Of a stretch of DNA of 64,000 nucleotides, positions 30,528 to 52,817 are shown piece after piece. Source of the DNA: Botryococcus braunii (Eukaryota; Chlorophyta; Trebouxiophyceae); the NCBI GenBank assembly GCA_002005505.1, contig KV908413.1, forward strand, positions 183,348 through 247,347, written 5' to 3'. Position 1 is the first letter of the stretch, and every line of letters begins with the position of its first letter. The notes below the pieces were generated by a model, which saw only the letters and a program-made list of their open reading frames with translations, had not been told where the DNA came from and ran no database searches. The position numbers were made by a program, and so were the translations under genes.

Positions 30528-30598
30528 AGTGTCACAAGTGTCACAAGTGTCACAAGTGTCACACGTTTTTGCACAAGTGTCACAAGTGTCACAAGTCA
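30528..30598. repeat. 9-bp tandem repeat (GTGTCACAA)n
   Basis: About seven copies of GTGTCACAA, with one CGTTTTTGC interruption, immediately before a C-run and a CA array. Confidence 0.9.
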
Positions 30599-30617
30599 AA
30601 CACATACCCACCCACCC

Positions 30618-30674
30618 CGCCCCCCCCCCCACACACACACACCCCCAGACACACACCCCACACACACAGACTCA

Positions 30675-30748
<74 letters not shown>

Positions 30749-30750
30749 CA
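30618..30750. repeat. C-run and (CA)n microsatellite
   Basis: C9 is followed by CA with CCC and CAGAC interruptions and then about 75 bp of pure CA. Confidence 0.95.
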
Positions 30751-30901
30751 GCATGCATACACACACACGCCTCCCTCCGCAGGGCAGGGGGGATCAGCGT
30801 AACAGGGCCAGCAGAGCTAGGGTGACTGTGCAGTGAAAGACCCTTGCTTGAGGGACATAGTCGCGGACTGCCCTTCAGATGGTAAGAGGAAAGATCTCGT
30901 A

Positions 30902-33914
<3,013 letters not shown>

Positions 33915-34026
33915 GTGCGCATCTTCATCACTCTCTGCTGGTGTACCCTGATTTGAGCGCGCCACGTCTCTTTCTCTCCCCACCCTTCTACCCGCCCTTT
34001 GCCTGCCTCCCTCCCTGGCGGCAGTG

Positions 34027-34086
<60 letters not shown>

Positions 34087-35456
34087 AACAGCCAGAGTCT
34101 GTGTAGCATTAACATCGTAATGTTGTAGCATCGTATCTGATCGGAAAGATGGCTGCAACAGGTGCACAAGTATATGTGAGCCCGCACGGAATTCGTACAG
34201 GCTGGCTTGTTGCACCTTCTCACGGCTCCAAGAATCTGTCTGCAAGCCTGAGTGACAGCAAATTGGCACAACTGCAAGGCTTACGCAAGGCTCTGGAGAC
34301 ACAGTGAAGATGCGAGGATCTTGTGCCTGTGCAAAGGAAGCTCAGCCTGTTTTGCCTCATGTCTAGGCAGACAGGTGCAGCAGATCTGTCTGCTTAAAGC
34401 ATGCACGTGCTGTGCTATGGCTGTGCTTTGCAGACTGCCATTGCAGGCTCCCCGGTTCAGAGGACATGCGTAGTTGTAAGGCATTGTAGATGTACCCGCT
34501 GGATGAGTGTTTTACCCCTGTTTGTTCCAGAGAGCATGATTTTGTGTCACCACCACGACCCATTTCGTCACACAGTAGTAGTGCATGGTTTCCTGGGGGT
34601 GGAACAGTGCGACTGGCCCTGTGTATTTAGCAGCCTTGGTCCATTGCTGAAGTATTAACTCTCACAATACCGGGGTCTGCTGATGCACACTTGGACTGTG
34701 AAGCTTCGCAAGAACATGCGGAGCTATGTGTCTAGTCAGTTTGACCAGCGGATACACACCAGTGATAGGCTTCAAAATTTCCAGACCTTCAAGTACCGAA
34801 ATCTGCAGAGCTTAATGAAATCTCAGGCTTTTATGAACAAATTCCAGATGTCCGAGTACTATTATCATGAATGTAGGAAACGACATGGCAATTGCTAACT
34901 CGGCTGGGTTGGTAACTACGAGTCCGTACCAAATTGTAACTTTTCAAATAGCGTGCGTGCTTGTCATCACATACACATACACAAATTATGAAGCACGCCA
35001 TACTTCAGCCGCGTATTCGTACTGTAACAGTTGTTTCTTGGACATGTAGAAGGGCCTGCGTCGTTAGCTGTAAGACCATGCAAAAGTCGTTCCTATGTGC
35101 TCGTTATTGATGTAAGAAAAGCTGTTTCAATCCTTCCAGTGGGTCCTTTACCAGGGCTTTTGAAACCAGTATCCCTCTGTAATTTCCACTTCACTTACAA
35201 CAGCACAGTCTACGGGACTTGGACTCAAAACGTTGAGACGAAGTTTTGAAGTGCACTTTGCAGGTACTCGGCCTTTCTATGCATACATACGGGTTGGCTA
35301 AGGCACACAAATCCTTACATAGCGCGCTTACCCACACCGGCTCAGGATAGTTTGGCGCACACTCACTACCCAAACAATCGCACCTCTTTGATAAAACTTC
35401 GTCCATCACACAACCTGTCATTGCAAATGATGACTTTGAAGGTCTTCACATTCACG
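33915..35456. other. Convergent intergenic region, no gene assigned
   Basis: This stretch lies between the DUF177-like gene (+) and the end of the MUN-domain gene (-). A GT array sits at 34027-34086. Short plus-strand ORFs at 34252-34473, 34683-34898 and 35031-35249 lack motifs; one could hide the missing last exon of the DUF177-like gene. Confidence 0.4.
34027..34086. repeat. (GT)n microsatellite
   Basis: About 58 bp of GT with one TTT interruption. Confidence 0.95.
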
Positions 35457-44409
<8,953 letters not shown>

Positions 44410-45634
44410 CTGCAAGGAAGTGAGAAGAGTTAAGGTTGGTCCCTTTTGGACTGAGGGGATTTTATCGAGCAGGGCATGCCTGAGGCTGATCCTAGAAGCC
44501 TTAAGCCGCTGACATCGACAACGGAAGAACGCCTTTTCAACTGAAATGACATTAATCAAAATGCTGCCCTTCAAATGGCAGAGTTGTTGAAACAAAGAGT
44601 GGACGCTTGCTGCAGCGTCTACTTTAGAGGAGTGCAACCATTGCTCCACGCTATACGGGCTGATTTCTCCCCAGGCCCCTGGGTCCAATTTTTTTAGCCA
44701 AAAATTGGTGAGCAAGAACCACGAAAAGGCTTTAATACAAACAATGAATAGGATGCCTTGGATTCTTGCGGACTGCCGTTGGAAAACTAAGCTTTCAACC
44801 TCATTAATTTATGAATATGTGACTAAGACCATTTCGAAACATGCGATGTTTTGAACAATGGATAGGTCAGAAATCCCATTAAAATCTGCACTATTGTGTA
44901 CATTGAACGGCAAGTCCGAGCAATGTATGCCGGGCCTATTCCCCGCAAAGCACTTCTTCTGGTCGCAGTCTGGTAAGTAACATAAGCAGATCCCATACAA
45001 CAGGCATGCAAATGAAAGGAGACTCAGTTCAAGAGGGTAGGCCGCATGGTCTTGTCGAGCGTCCCGGACGCTGCATCCGGCTGATTCCCAACAGCTTTGA
45101 AACGTCTCGTACTGTACGGGGCAGGCATTAAATTCCTTTTCCAAAGACAGAATTTCCGGAGGTCCTTGTCATCCGCGGCGGATGATCCGCCGGGCTGTGT
45201 CCGAAACGATACGGTTTCGGTGAAAGGATTCCGGCATGCTTCGAAAAAAGTGTCCGAAACCTCTTTTTTTGCGAAAGGGGGTATCGCCTGCGAAACTCGC
45301 GAAACTCCCGCTCACTCTGCGAAAGGGATATCGGCGGCGAAACTGGGTTTTCGTATCGCGTCGCAGTGTACCGCTCGTGTACTGCAGAAATCGGCAGTAC
45401 CAGTCTAACAGACAGGAGTCACGACGACAGGTACGACGATGCCAACGCTCACTCATGTCCACAAATCATTACACTGGATGCTGTGGATGCCGGCGGTTTT
45501 TTTTTTTTTTTTTTTTTTTTTTTGGGGGGGGGGGGGGGGGTGAGGGTAGCTTTTAAGGTGTCCAGGTAAATTGGAAAAAGGGGGTGGGGGGGGGGGTTGA
45601 CCGTCCGTATGGAACCCATGTGATATTCGTATAG
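44410..45634. other. Probable 5' part of the MUN-domain gene and repetitive sequence; no exon assigned
   Basis: Minus-strand ORFs at 44299-44715 and 44809-45144 do not show the expected DUF810 N-terminal blocks. From about 45160 to 45410 the sequence repeats words such as CGAAAC, GCGAAA and CCGAAAC on a short irregular period. A T-run joined to a G-run sits at 45499-45541. Confidence 0.4.
45499..45541. repeat. T-run directly abutting a G-run
   Basis: About 25 T followed at once by about 17 G. On the minus strand it reads C-run then A-run. Confidence 0.9.
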
Positions 45635-45789
45635 GTTATACACCCGCGAAACCGAGCGCCGAGGGGTACTCCGTCAGGAATGCACCTCCTCCCGAGGGAA
45701 GCCGAGGGCTCTTGAAAATCCCAGCTTCCCGAGGGAGGAGGTGCATTCCTGACGGAGTACCCCGAGGTCCGGTTTAGCGGGTGTATAAC
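45635..45789. mobile_element. 155-bp foldback (inverted-repeat) element
   Basis: A left arm of about 68 bp starting GTTATACACCCGCGAAACCG is followed by about 21 bp of loop and a right arm that is its imperfect reverse complement, ending GCGGGTGTATAAC. The inner 40 bp around GGGGTACTCCGTCAGGAATG pair almost perfectly. No ORF fits inside. Size and structure suit a non-autonomous foldback element or MITE; no target duplication could be established. Confidence 0.75.
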
Positions 45790-46369
45790 TAATTTATGCA
45801 CTTCCGGTGCTACTTCAGGGTGGTTCTGTACACTGTTTATATATTGTGATTAGCTTGGTTAGTTATCACTCATGAGGCCGTCCGGCAGGGGGAAGCAGGT
45901 ACGCCGGCTCACCATCACGGCCCCGTTTAAATTGATAGCAAGCGCATTTTTAAAACCAAGGAAAAAATATACTGTATAAACTAAAAATTTGATTAATTTG
46001 ACGGAATGTTCATGGAAATCGTGCTCGTGTGTTTCCGGAGTCCCATTTGTGGGGCTCCGTCGAATCCTATGAAGACACCCAACAGACATACAAGCAGCTT
46101 CAAACTTTCTTTTCACACTTCCTCGTGGTATGTTACGGCCGAAAGTGTAGGTATGTTGACCATTCGACTGCAGATTCAAGCAAGAATAGGGCTCCGCAGT
46201 ACACATACAAGCATCAACGTACTACAATTGTCCTGGAATGCGGATGGCGTTCGTGGAGAGCGTCGCTACAAGACCATGGAGCAGGAGAACGCGAGTTCAA
46301 ATCCCCCAGAAAAACGGGAGAAAAAAATAAACCCCTTCCGCAGATAGTAGGGTGATAGGTCTACTTCAG

Positions 46370-46448
46370 CGTAGGTGTGATACTTGGGCCTAGGTGTGAT
46401 ACTTGAGGGCCTAGGCGTGATACTTGAGGGCCTAGGTGTGATACATCA
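46370..46448. repeat. Three to four copies of a 22-24-bp unit beside the copia LTR
   Basis: The unit GGCCTAGGTGTGATACTTGA is repeated with small changes, ending about 15 bp before the left LTR. Confidence 0.9.
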
Positions 46449-46463
46449 GCCTGAATTAGCAAG

Positions 46464-47337
46464 CATTTCTGCTTGCGGCGTCACCTGCAGTGATGGCACG
46501 ACGGCAGCGTCAGTTCGTAGCCTGTGGGAAAAACCGTCCACGCTACAACGTTTCCAGGAACAGCACACAGCACTCTCCAACAGTAGAGGTTGGTCAAGGA
46601 TACCAACATGCTTCGGACAAGTCTTACAAATGATGTTAACTGCTCTCACTCTTGCTAAAGACCACGTAACACTACGCCTTGCCTGATAGCAGAGTTCAGC
46701 ACCAAAGAGGCCTTGCGATGTCTACTTTACGTCACTAGAATACAATAATAGTTCATCAGTAACTCAGCAAGGTCTCTTTGTGATGTTTGTACAGTGAAAC
46801 TATCTTACCGCCACAACGGTGGACTTCAACATAAGTCTCAATGAGGTCAAACATTCAGTGCGCTCTCGTCATGCACTCTCATCAATGCACACAGCAGTAA
46901 TATCTAACTGGTCTGAATGTTTGAGCACAATCATATCTGAAACGACTTTGAGAATCCTAAACACACCTGCAGTGATGGCACGACGGCAGCGTCAGTTCGT
47001 AGCCTGTGGGAAAAACCGTCCACGCTACAACGTTTCCAGGAACAGCACACAGCACTCTCCAACAGTAGAGGTTGGTCAAGGATACCAACATGCTTCGGAC
47101 AAGTACCGAGCCGTTCCTGGGCTGCCCAGGGATGGCTCGGACTGCAGGGATCCTAAAGTACTACCATACGTAATGTCTATTGAGAACGCATATCGTACAA
47201 GTCACGTGTTATGTCATTGAGGTACGAGTAAGATCTATACCGTTCATAAAGGGCTATAAAGGCTATAGTTTACACTGCTGTTGATGGCATGTGACAGGGG
47301 ATGTCACTAAGTACAGTATTGACCAATTCATTCAACA
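46464..47337 (-). repeat. 3' LTR of the copia element
   Basis: 874 bp, matching the 5' LTR except for about four substitutions. It contains two copies of a 141-bp segment (46482-46622 and 46964-47104) that begin CACCTGCAGTGATGGCACGA and end CTTCGGACAAGT. Confidence 0.95.
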
Positions 47338-47362
47338 CTTCCCCTTGACAGCACCCTGTCAC

Positions 47363-50300
47363 CTATGTCATCTTCACAAGTCCAAACCCTCGCCTGTGCA
47401 CCTGGAAGACAGGGCGAGCGAGAGGCTTTGTCAGCATGTCTGCCTTGTTCCTTGCAGACTCCACATAGCAGAGTGTAACCTGCCCCTTTGCAATAGCTTC
47501 AGGTGCAAAGTGGAAGCACACTGCAATGTGCTTAGTATACTTGCTATACAGTGGGTTTTTCAGGTTAGCAATGCACCCCTGATTGTCACAGTATAGCTTC
47601 ACTGACCAAGGAGGAGTTCCGATTTCCTCCATGAACCCACGCAGCCAGTTAAGCTCCTTAATAGCCAGGGTTGCCATGAATTCTGCCTCCACAGTGGAGG
47701 TAGCAACTGAGTGTTGCTTCTTACTACCCCAGACCACAGCACTGCCAAACACTGATAGCACATACCCCGAGGTAGAATGCCTGCTGTCAATATCGCCAGC
47801 ATAATCTGCGTCAACATGACCTTCTAACACAGGCCCTTTCCCTCCCAGCACTAAGACGCACTCTCGAGTAGACTGAAGATACCTCAATACCCTCAAGCCC
47901 TCATTCATGTGGGCAGTGGTGGGAGCGTTCCGGTAACGGGACAGAACACCCACAGCCTGAGCTATATCAGGTCGAGTTGTATTAGCAATATACAACAGAG
48001 ACCCAACAAGCTCACAATATCTATGCCCGGGAGGCAGTGGAGTCCCAGACCCAAAGCTGGTCTCACCCACTGTAACCTGCGGCATCCCAGACATCACAAA
48101 GTCTTTACTCATGGGAGTATCGACTGTGCGTGACTCAGCACTCACCCCAAACTTCTCACACAGTGCATCAATCTTAGGCACGCAGCTCAGTGATAGGCAC
48201 CGATTCTCTCTATCTCTCAGGATCTGGCAGCCCAAGAAATCCTTGACTTCACCGAGGTCATGAATCTTGAAGCTTGCCAACAGCTCCTTTTTCACCCATT
48301 CTATCTCTTCCGCACCCAGTGCCACAATCAAAAGATCATCAACATACACAAGCATGTATGACAGCTCCCCATCCTCGTGTCTCTTTATGTAAACTCCCGC
48401 ATCACTCTTACACACTTCATATCCCATACTTAGCAGCTTCTCATTCAGGGTCTTGTGCCAAGCCCTGGGAGCCTGCTTCAGGCCATAAAGGGCCTTACGC
48501 AGTCTGCACACAATGTTGGGGTTGCCATTATCAAACCCAGGAGGCTGTGTCACATACACCTCCTCCTCTAATTCACCATTCAAAAAGGCGGTCTTTATAT
48601 CCACTTGGTGAATTTCCATGTTCTTTGCTGCAGCAGTTGCTAGCAAAGTCCTCCTGGACCCATAGCTACTGGTAGGTGCAAAGACCTCATCTACATCAAC
48701 TCCAGGAATCTGTCTACAGCCCTGGGCTACAAGCCGAGCCTTAAATCTCAACACGTTCCCATGTGCATCAGTCTTCACAGAGAAGATCCAATGCACAGGG
48801 ATCACCTTGTGTCCCCTGGGTCTCTCAACGTACTCCATCACCTCGTGCGCATCAAGAGAATCTTGCTCCTCTTGCATTGCCTGGCGCCAGAATTCCCACT
48901 GAGGGGATCTTTGCGCCTCCTTGAGGTTTCCAGGGACTGGCACCTTGGACCACCTCACCCCAGGTATCTGACCCTTTACAGGATTCAGATTGTGATCATG
49001 CACAACATGGCTATCCTCTCTAGGCTCACACGCACGTGCTTCCACTACTCTTTCGCTCGAGGTTACTGCGTTACACACCTCTCTGACTCTCTCCCACTCT
49101 GCAGGTGTCTGCAGCTTTCTCTCCTTGGAGGATTCACATGCTGCTCCACTCAATCTGGGTCTTACATCACTCATCATGTCCCAAACGCACTCATCACTCA
49201 AAGGCGCAGCATAATCTGGCACTGTGCGACACCCTGCAGTGGTGTCTCTCTCATCCACGCTTGTACTCTCACAACACACCTGAGACTCCCCAGTGTGTCC
49301 CTCACAAGCACGCAGAGCCTGGCCATCTGAAGACTCCCTTTGTCCATCAAGTGTCTGATTGGAAATCTCCAAACTGACCTCTCTTGCCTCACTCTCAGCG
49401 CTTACATGATCAGACATGCCCTCCAGCCTGGCCAAGTCCTGTCCATTAGGCTGAGCTTCCGTTGCTTCCCCTGGGCAAATGGCCTCTGACATTCTCCTAT
49501 TCTCTCCATCACTCACATCTCCATCATGTTCCACAGTGACCTCAGCTGCAGCCTCACGTGCTGCTACTCTCTGATCATACCGTTGCTGCCGGGTCAGCCC
49601 GTCTTGCCCTCGGACACCCATGGCCCCAACTTCCATTCGAACACATTCTTGCACATTATTCAAACGTTGCAGGTGTGACTTGGTCTCCTGGCCTCCTCGC
49701 GCCAGGTTCTCCATGTGTCCGAGTACGGACCAGCTGTGGCCGGACTGCGTATGGCTCAGCTCCGAGGAAGTGGGCTCCCCGTCCACGTTGACACTTGTAG
49801 TCTCAGAATTCTCACAGGGGTTGATTGCACATGGGGTAGTTGCACAGGGGGTGGTTGCACAGGGGGAGTCAGGTCCGGACTGCTGCACGTTGACCTCTCG
49901 GTTGCAGAGAGGCTCAGGATCATCTGAGTCCCAAAAAGACAACTGACCCAAGGACTGCTGGCCCTCCTGTTGTACAAAAGGCACGGCAAAGGGCTGCTGG
50001 ACTGCATTTGGACTCACAGGAGACATGGTGCTAAGCCCCACTCTGTCTGCGCCCCTTAAGTGCTCCAGAAAGGTGACGTCTCTGCTTTCTTTCCAAATCC
50101 CGTTTCCCATATAAATTCTATATGCCTTTGACACACTGGAATACCCTGTGAAGAGACCAGGGGAGGTCTTAGACTCAAACACTCCCCTTTGGTGATCAGG
50201 TATGTGCACATGTGCTAGACAGCCAAAAGTCCTGAGCAGGGATACATCGGGCTTTACCCCATGGAAGGCTTCATAAGGCGTCTTGTCACGTCCAGTCACA

Positions 50301-52504
50301 GGTCCCATATTGTACAGGATGCAGGCTGTCTCCACTGCTTCCTTCCAGAGTGACTGTTTGGCAGCTGCATGCAACATGAGTGTTCTGGCCTTCTCCTTGA
50401 TTGTTCGGTTCATCCGTTCAGCAACGCCATTTTGCTGAGGCGTGTATGCTGCAGAGGTCTCAAATTTAATTCCCTCATGCGTACAGAAACCCTTCAATGT
50501 ACTGTTGAGGAATTCTGTCCCCCTGTCAGTACGAATGCACTTAACAGAGCGGTTCAACTGCCTCTGCCAAAAAATCAGGAGGTCTCTGACTGCACTACTG
50601 ATTGCATCCTTGGTTTTTACTGCCAGGGCTATGACGTAGTGCGTAGCCTCATCCACAATCGTGACAAAGAAGCGCTCCCCAGTAATAGCTGTAGGGGAGA
50701 TGGGGCCAACTGTGTCCAAATGAATTCTCTCAAGGGGCTCAGTGGCTGCTCTGGAACTGGTTCCAAAAGGGGGACGACTGTGCTTTCCTTGAATGCACGC
50801 TTCACATGAAGAGTGACAGTTTGCGCAAGGGGAGAGAGATACAGGGATGCCCAGGACCAAATCTTCAGACTGCAGTCGCCTCATATTAACCTCCCCTGGG
50901 TGCCCCAGTCTACTGTGCCACAGTGCTCTCAATCTGCAATCATGAGCGACTGGTGCTCTGGCTGTGTTAACAAACACAGAGACAGGGTTTCTGACTGGAC
51001 TGACCTTCTGCAAGAAATACAGGCCATTTCTCTGTGCAACTGAACAAGACCAGTTTTGAGCGCCACGCATCCCAGTGTAACTTCCCACACTGTCTGTCAC
51101 AAAACTAGCCCCATCACGTATAGCAGCTGTCACTGAAATCAGATTAGCTGTAGCTGAAGGAACACAATGCACATTGTGAAGCCACAGGGGTTGCTGTTCT
51201 GCACTGCTCAAGCACAGGGAACCAGTTGCAATTATTTGTCCCGTGGCATCTGATGTAGCCATATGCAAAGGAATGGGATTTCTGTGCAGGGTGGGGGAAT
51301 GTAGCAGGGACAGATCATTGACTAGGTGGATGGTGGCTCCACTGTCCACCAGAAAACTTCTCGCTTCTGGCATGACGCGTGTTGGTGTCAAGACATTCAG
51401 AGAAATCATGGCAGACATACCAGAGGGTGGTGGATATCCCCCGGGGAAAAAGTTGTTGCCGTTCCCGCTGCCCTCCGGAGGTCGAGCCACTGCAGCCGAC
51501 GCTTGATTTTGAAATTGCGGAAGCAGATTGGCCATTGCAGCCATGACTTGCTGCAGGTTCTGTTGCATCTTCTCGTCCGCCTCCTTCTTGAGGCAGTTCC
51601 TCTCAAAATGGCCTAGCTTGTTGCAGTAGCGGCAGCGCCTGTTGTCCCGCCGGTCCCGTCCCTCCACCTTGGTCGATGAAGCTTGGCCCCCCTGGCCTCC
51701 AGCTTGGGTCTCCCGTGGGATTGCAGTCCCTGGTGTGGTGGAGTAGGCTGGTGTGATGGCTGCCCTGGCCACAGGGGTGACTCTGGGGACCTGGTCGTTG
51801 AAGCCCAGTCCCTTGGCTGTGGTGGAGATGATCTCCCACAGTCCCTCCAGATCCTTCCCAGCAGATGAGGAGAACATCCCAGTCTCCTTCGCTTCCTCTG
51901 GCAGGCCCTTGATGATTGCCAGCTTGGCTTCTCTCTCCATGATGGAGTGCCCATTTCGCTTGAGCGCATGGAACAGTGCCACCTTCCTGTTGTAGTAGTC
52001 CTCCAACGTTTCTGTCTCTCCCATGCTGGTGTGTAGGAGCTCCAGCCAGCGTGCTGTTACCTCCTGGTCTGCCCCTCCAGTAAAACGCTCTCGAACCCAC
52101 TGGTAGGCATTGGCTGCCACTTGCATTGCAGCCAGCTTGGCACCCCACGCCTTGGGGACGCTCTCAATCAGCATTAGGAGCGCTGCTGCATTCTCCTCTG
52201 TGTCTGGCATTGGAGCTTCAATGGCTGCCTTGCACCTTTTGAGGCCACAGGCTGCCACATATGCCAGATCCCAGAGTGGAAATTCCACTCCCTCTCTGTC
52301 CAGAGTCACTGGACACTTGACATTCGTGGTGACGACGCCACCGGTTTTCGTCATTGCGATGCACATCTCTCCACTCTGCGCAGTGGAGTTTGCTGTCTGG
52401 CTGGGTGATGCACTGATGGAGGAGCCAGACCCAGCTGATCCAGACTCCGTTGCAGTGCGCTTACTTCTCGTTTTCATGATCACTTGTCTGCTTCTAGTTT
52501 TCAT
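47363..52504 (-). CDS. copia Gag-Pol polyprotein, 1713 aa
   Basis: The single frame runs from ATG at 52504 to TAG at 47363-47365. Domains in order: Gag (about 45-245); a CCHC zinc knuckle (C291, C294, H299, C304); aspartic protease Asp-Ser-Gly-Ala at 387-390; GAG pre-integrase HHCC zinc-binding region with C560, C563, C567 and C570; integrase core with D597, D660 and E696 (D-D-35-E); reverse transcriptase with VDIKTAFL (1301-1308) and YVDD (1387-1390); and RNase H with VDADYAGD near 1564 and CDNQG near 1639. The order protease, integrase, RT, RNase H is diagnostic of copia/Pseudoviridae. The 340-residue stretch between integrase and RT (about 850-1190) is acidic, variable and makes the protein longer than the usual 1300-1500. 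The first residues contain a VIMKTRS-type duplication. All catalytic residues are present. Confidence 0.96.
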   Translation of the reverse strand: MKTRSRQVIMKTRSKRTATESGSAGSGSSISASPSQTANSTAQSGEMCIAMTKTGGVVTTNVKCPVTLDREGVEFPLWDLAYVAACGLKRCKAAIEAPMPDTEENAAALLMLIESVPKAWGAKLAAMQVAANAYQWVRERFTGGADQEVTARWLELLHTSMGETETLEDYYNRKVALFHALKRNGHSIMEREAKLAIIKGLPEEAKETGMFSSSAGKDLEGLWEIISTTAKGLGFNDQVPRVTPVARAAITPAYSTTPGTAIPRETQAGGQGGQASSTKVEGRDRRDNRRCRYCNKLGHFERNCLKKEADEKMQQNLQQVMAAMANLLPQFQNQASAAVARPPEGSGNGNNFFPGGYPPPSGMSAMISLNVLTPTRVMPEARSFLVDSGATIHLVNDLSLLHSPTLHRNPIPLHMATSDATGQIIATGSLCLSSAEQQPLWLHNVHCVPSATANLISVTAAIRDGASFVTDSVGSYTGMRGAQNWSCSVAQRNGLYFLQKVSPVRNPVSVFVNTARAPVAHDCRLRALWHSRLGHPGEVNMRRLQSEDLVLGIPVSLSPCANCHSSCEACIQGKHSRPPFGTSSRAATEPLERIHLDTVGPISPTAITGERFFVTIVDEATHYVIALAVKTKDAISSAVRDLLIFWQRQLNRSVKCIRTDRGTEFLNSTLKGFCTHEGIKFETSAAYTPQQNGVAERMNRTIKEKARTLMLHAAAKQSLWKEAVETACILYNMGPVTGRDKTPYEAFHGVKPDVSLLRTFGCLAHVHIPDHQRGVFESKTSPGLFTGYSSVSKAYRIYMGNGIWKESRDVTFLEHLRGADRVGLSTMSPVSPNAVQQPFAVPFVQQEGQQSLGQLSFWDSDDPEPLCNREVNVQQSGPDSPCATTPCATTPCAINPCENSETTSVNVDGEPTSSELSHTQSGHSWSVLGHMENLARGGQETKSHLQRLNNVQECVRMEVGAMGVRGQDGLTRQQRYDQRVAAREAAAEVTVEHDGDVSDGENRRMSEAICPGEATEAQPNGQDLARLEGMSDHVSAESEAREVSLEISNQTLDGQRESSDGQALRACEGHTGESQVCCESTSVDERDTTAGCRTVPDYAAPLSDECVWDMMSDVRPRLSGAACESSKERKLQTPAEWERVREVCNAVTSSERVVEARACEPREDSHVVHDHNLNPVKGQIPGVRWSKVPVPGNLKEAQRSPQWEFWRQAMQEEQDSLDAHEVMEYVERPRGHKVIPVHWIFSVKTDAHGNVLRFKARLVAQGCRQIPGVDVDEVFAPTSSYGSRRTLLATAAAKNMEIHQVDIKTAFLNGELEEEVYVTQPPGFDNGNPNIVCRLRKALYGLKQAPRAWHKTLNEKLLSMGYEVCKSDAGVYIKRHEDGELSYMLVYVDDLLIVALGAEEIEWVKKELLASFKIHDLGEVKDFLGCQILRDRENRCLSLSCVPKIDALCEKFGVSAESRTVDTPMSKDFVMSGMPQVTVGETSFGSGTPLPPGHRYCELVGSLLYIANTTRPDIAQAVGVLSRYRNAPTTAHMNEGLRVLRYLQSTRECVLVLGGKGPVLEGHVDADYAGDIDSRHSTSGYVLSVFGSAVVWGSKKQHSVATSTVEAEFMATLAIKELNWLRGFMEEIGTPPWSVKLYCDNQGCIANLKNPLYSKYTKHIAVCFHFAPEAIAKGQVTLCYVESARNKADMLTKPLARPVFQVHRRGFGLVKMT

Positions 52505-52798
52505 GATCAAGCCAGTTCTTCACTCCAAGCCTTAGATGACTTCCCCTGGAAGCACTTCTTCCTAGCTCTGACACTGAGTTGATCAGTCCCAGAAGTACTT
52601 CTGCTTTCCCAGCCCAGTTGCTACTGTACAACAATTCCTTCCAGCACTACAGAAGGAATAATTTTACGTGACTAGCTCGATATGTTTGAACGGCCAGACC
52701 TCACTCGTCAGTGAAGCCCGCAGTCTCGAAGCAGGGTCCGAAACCCCTTTTCTCCCTGGAAATCTGTCGTGCGCCACTGCAAGCTCAGCTTTGAAAGC

Positions 52799-52814
52799 GT
52801 GGGCCCATAACCTC
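52799..52814 (-). other. Putative primer-binding site, half-tRNA initiator Met type
   Basis: On the minus strand GGTTATGGGCCCAC lies five bases inside the 5' LTR. It is the exact complement of GTGGGCCCATAACC, the anticodon stem-loop of plant initiator tRNA-Met, not of its CCA end. Drosophila copia is known to prime from a cleaved initiator tRNA at this same site. Confidence 0.72.
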
Positions 52815-52817
52815 AAA

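Noticed and set aside
46237..46330. Possible tRNA-derived SINE (A-box-like TGGCGTTCGTGG, B-box-like GAGTTCAAATCCC, trailing A-run)
   Set aside because: The T-stem does not pair, no acceptor stem forms and only one copy is seen here.
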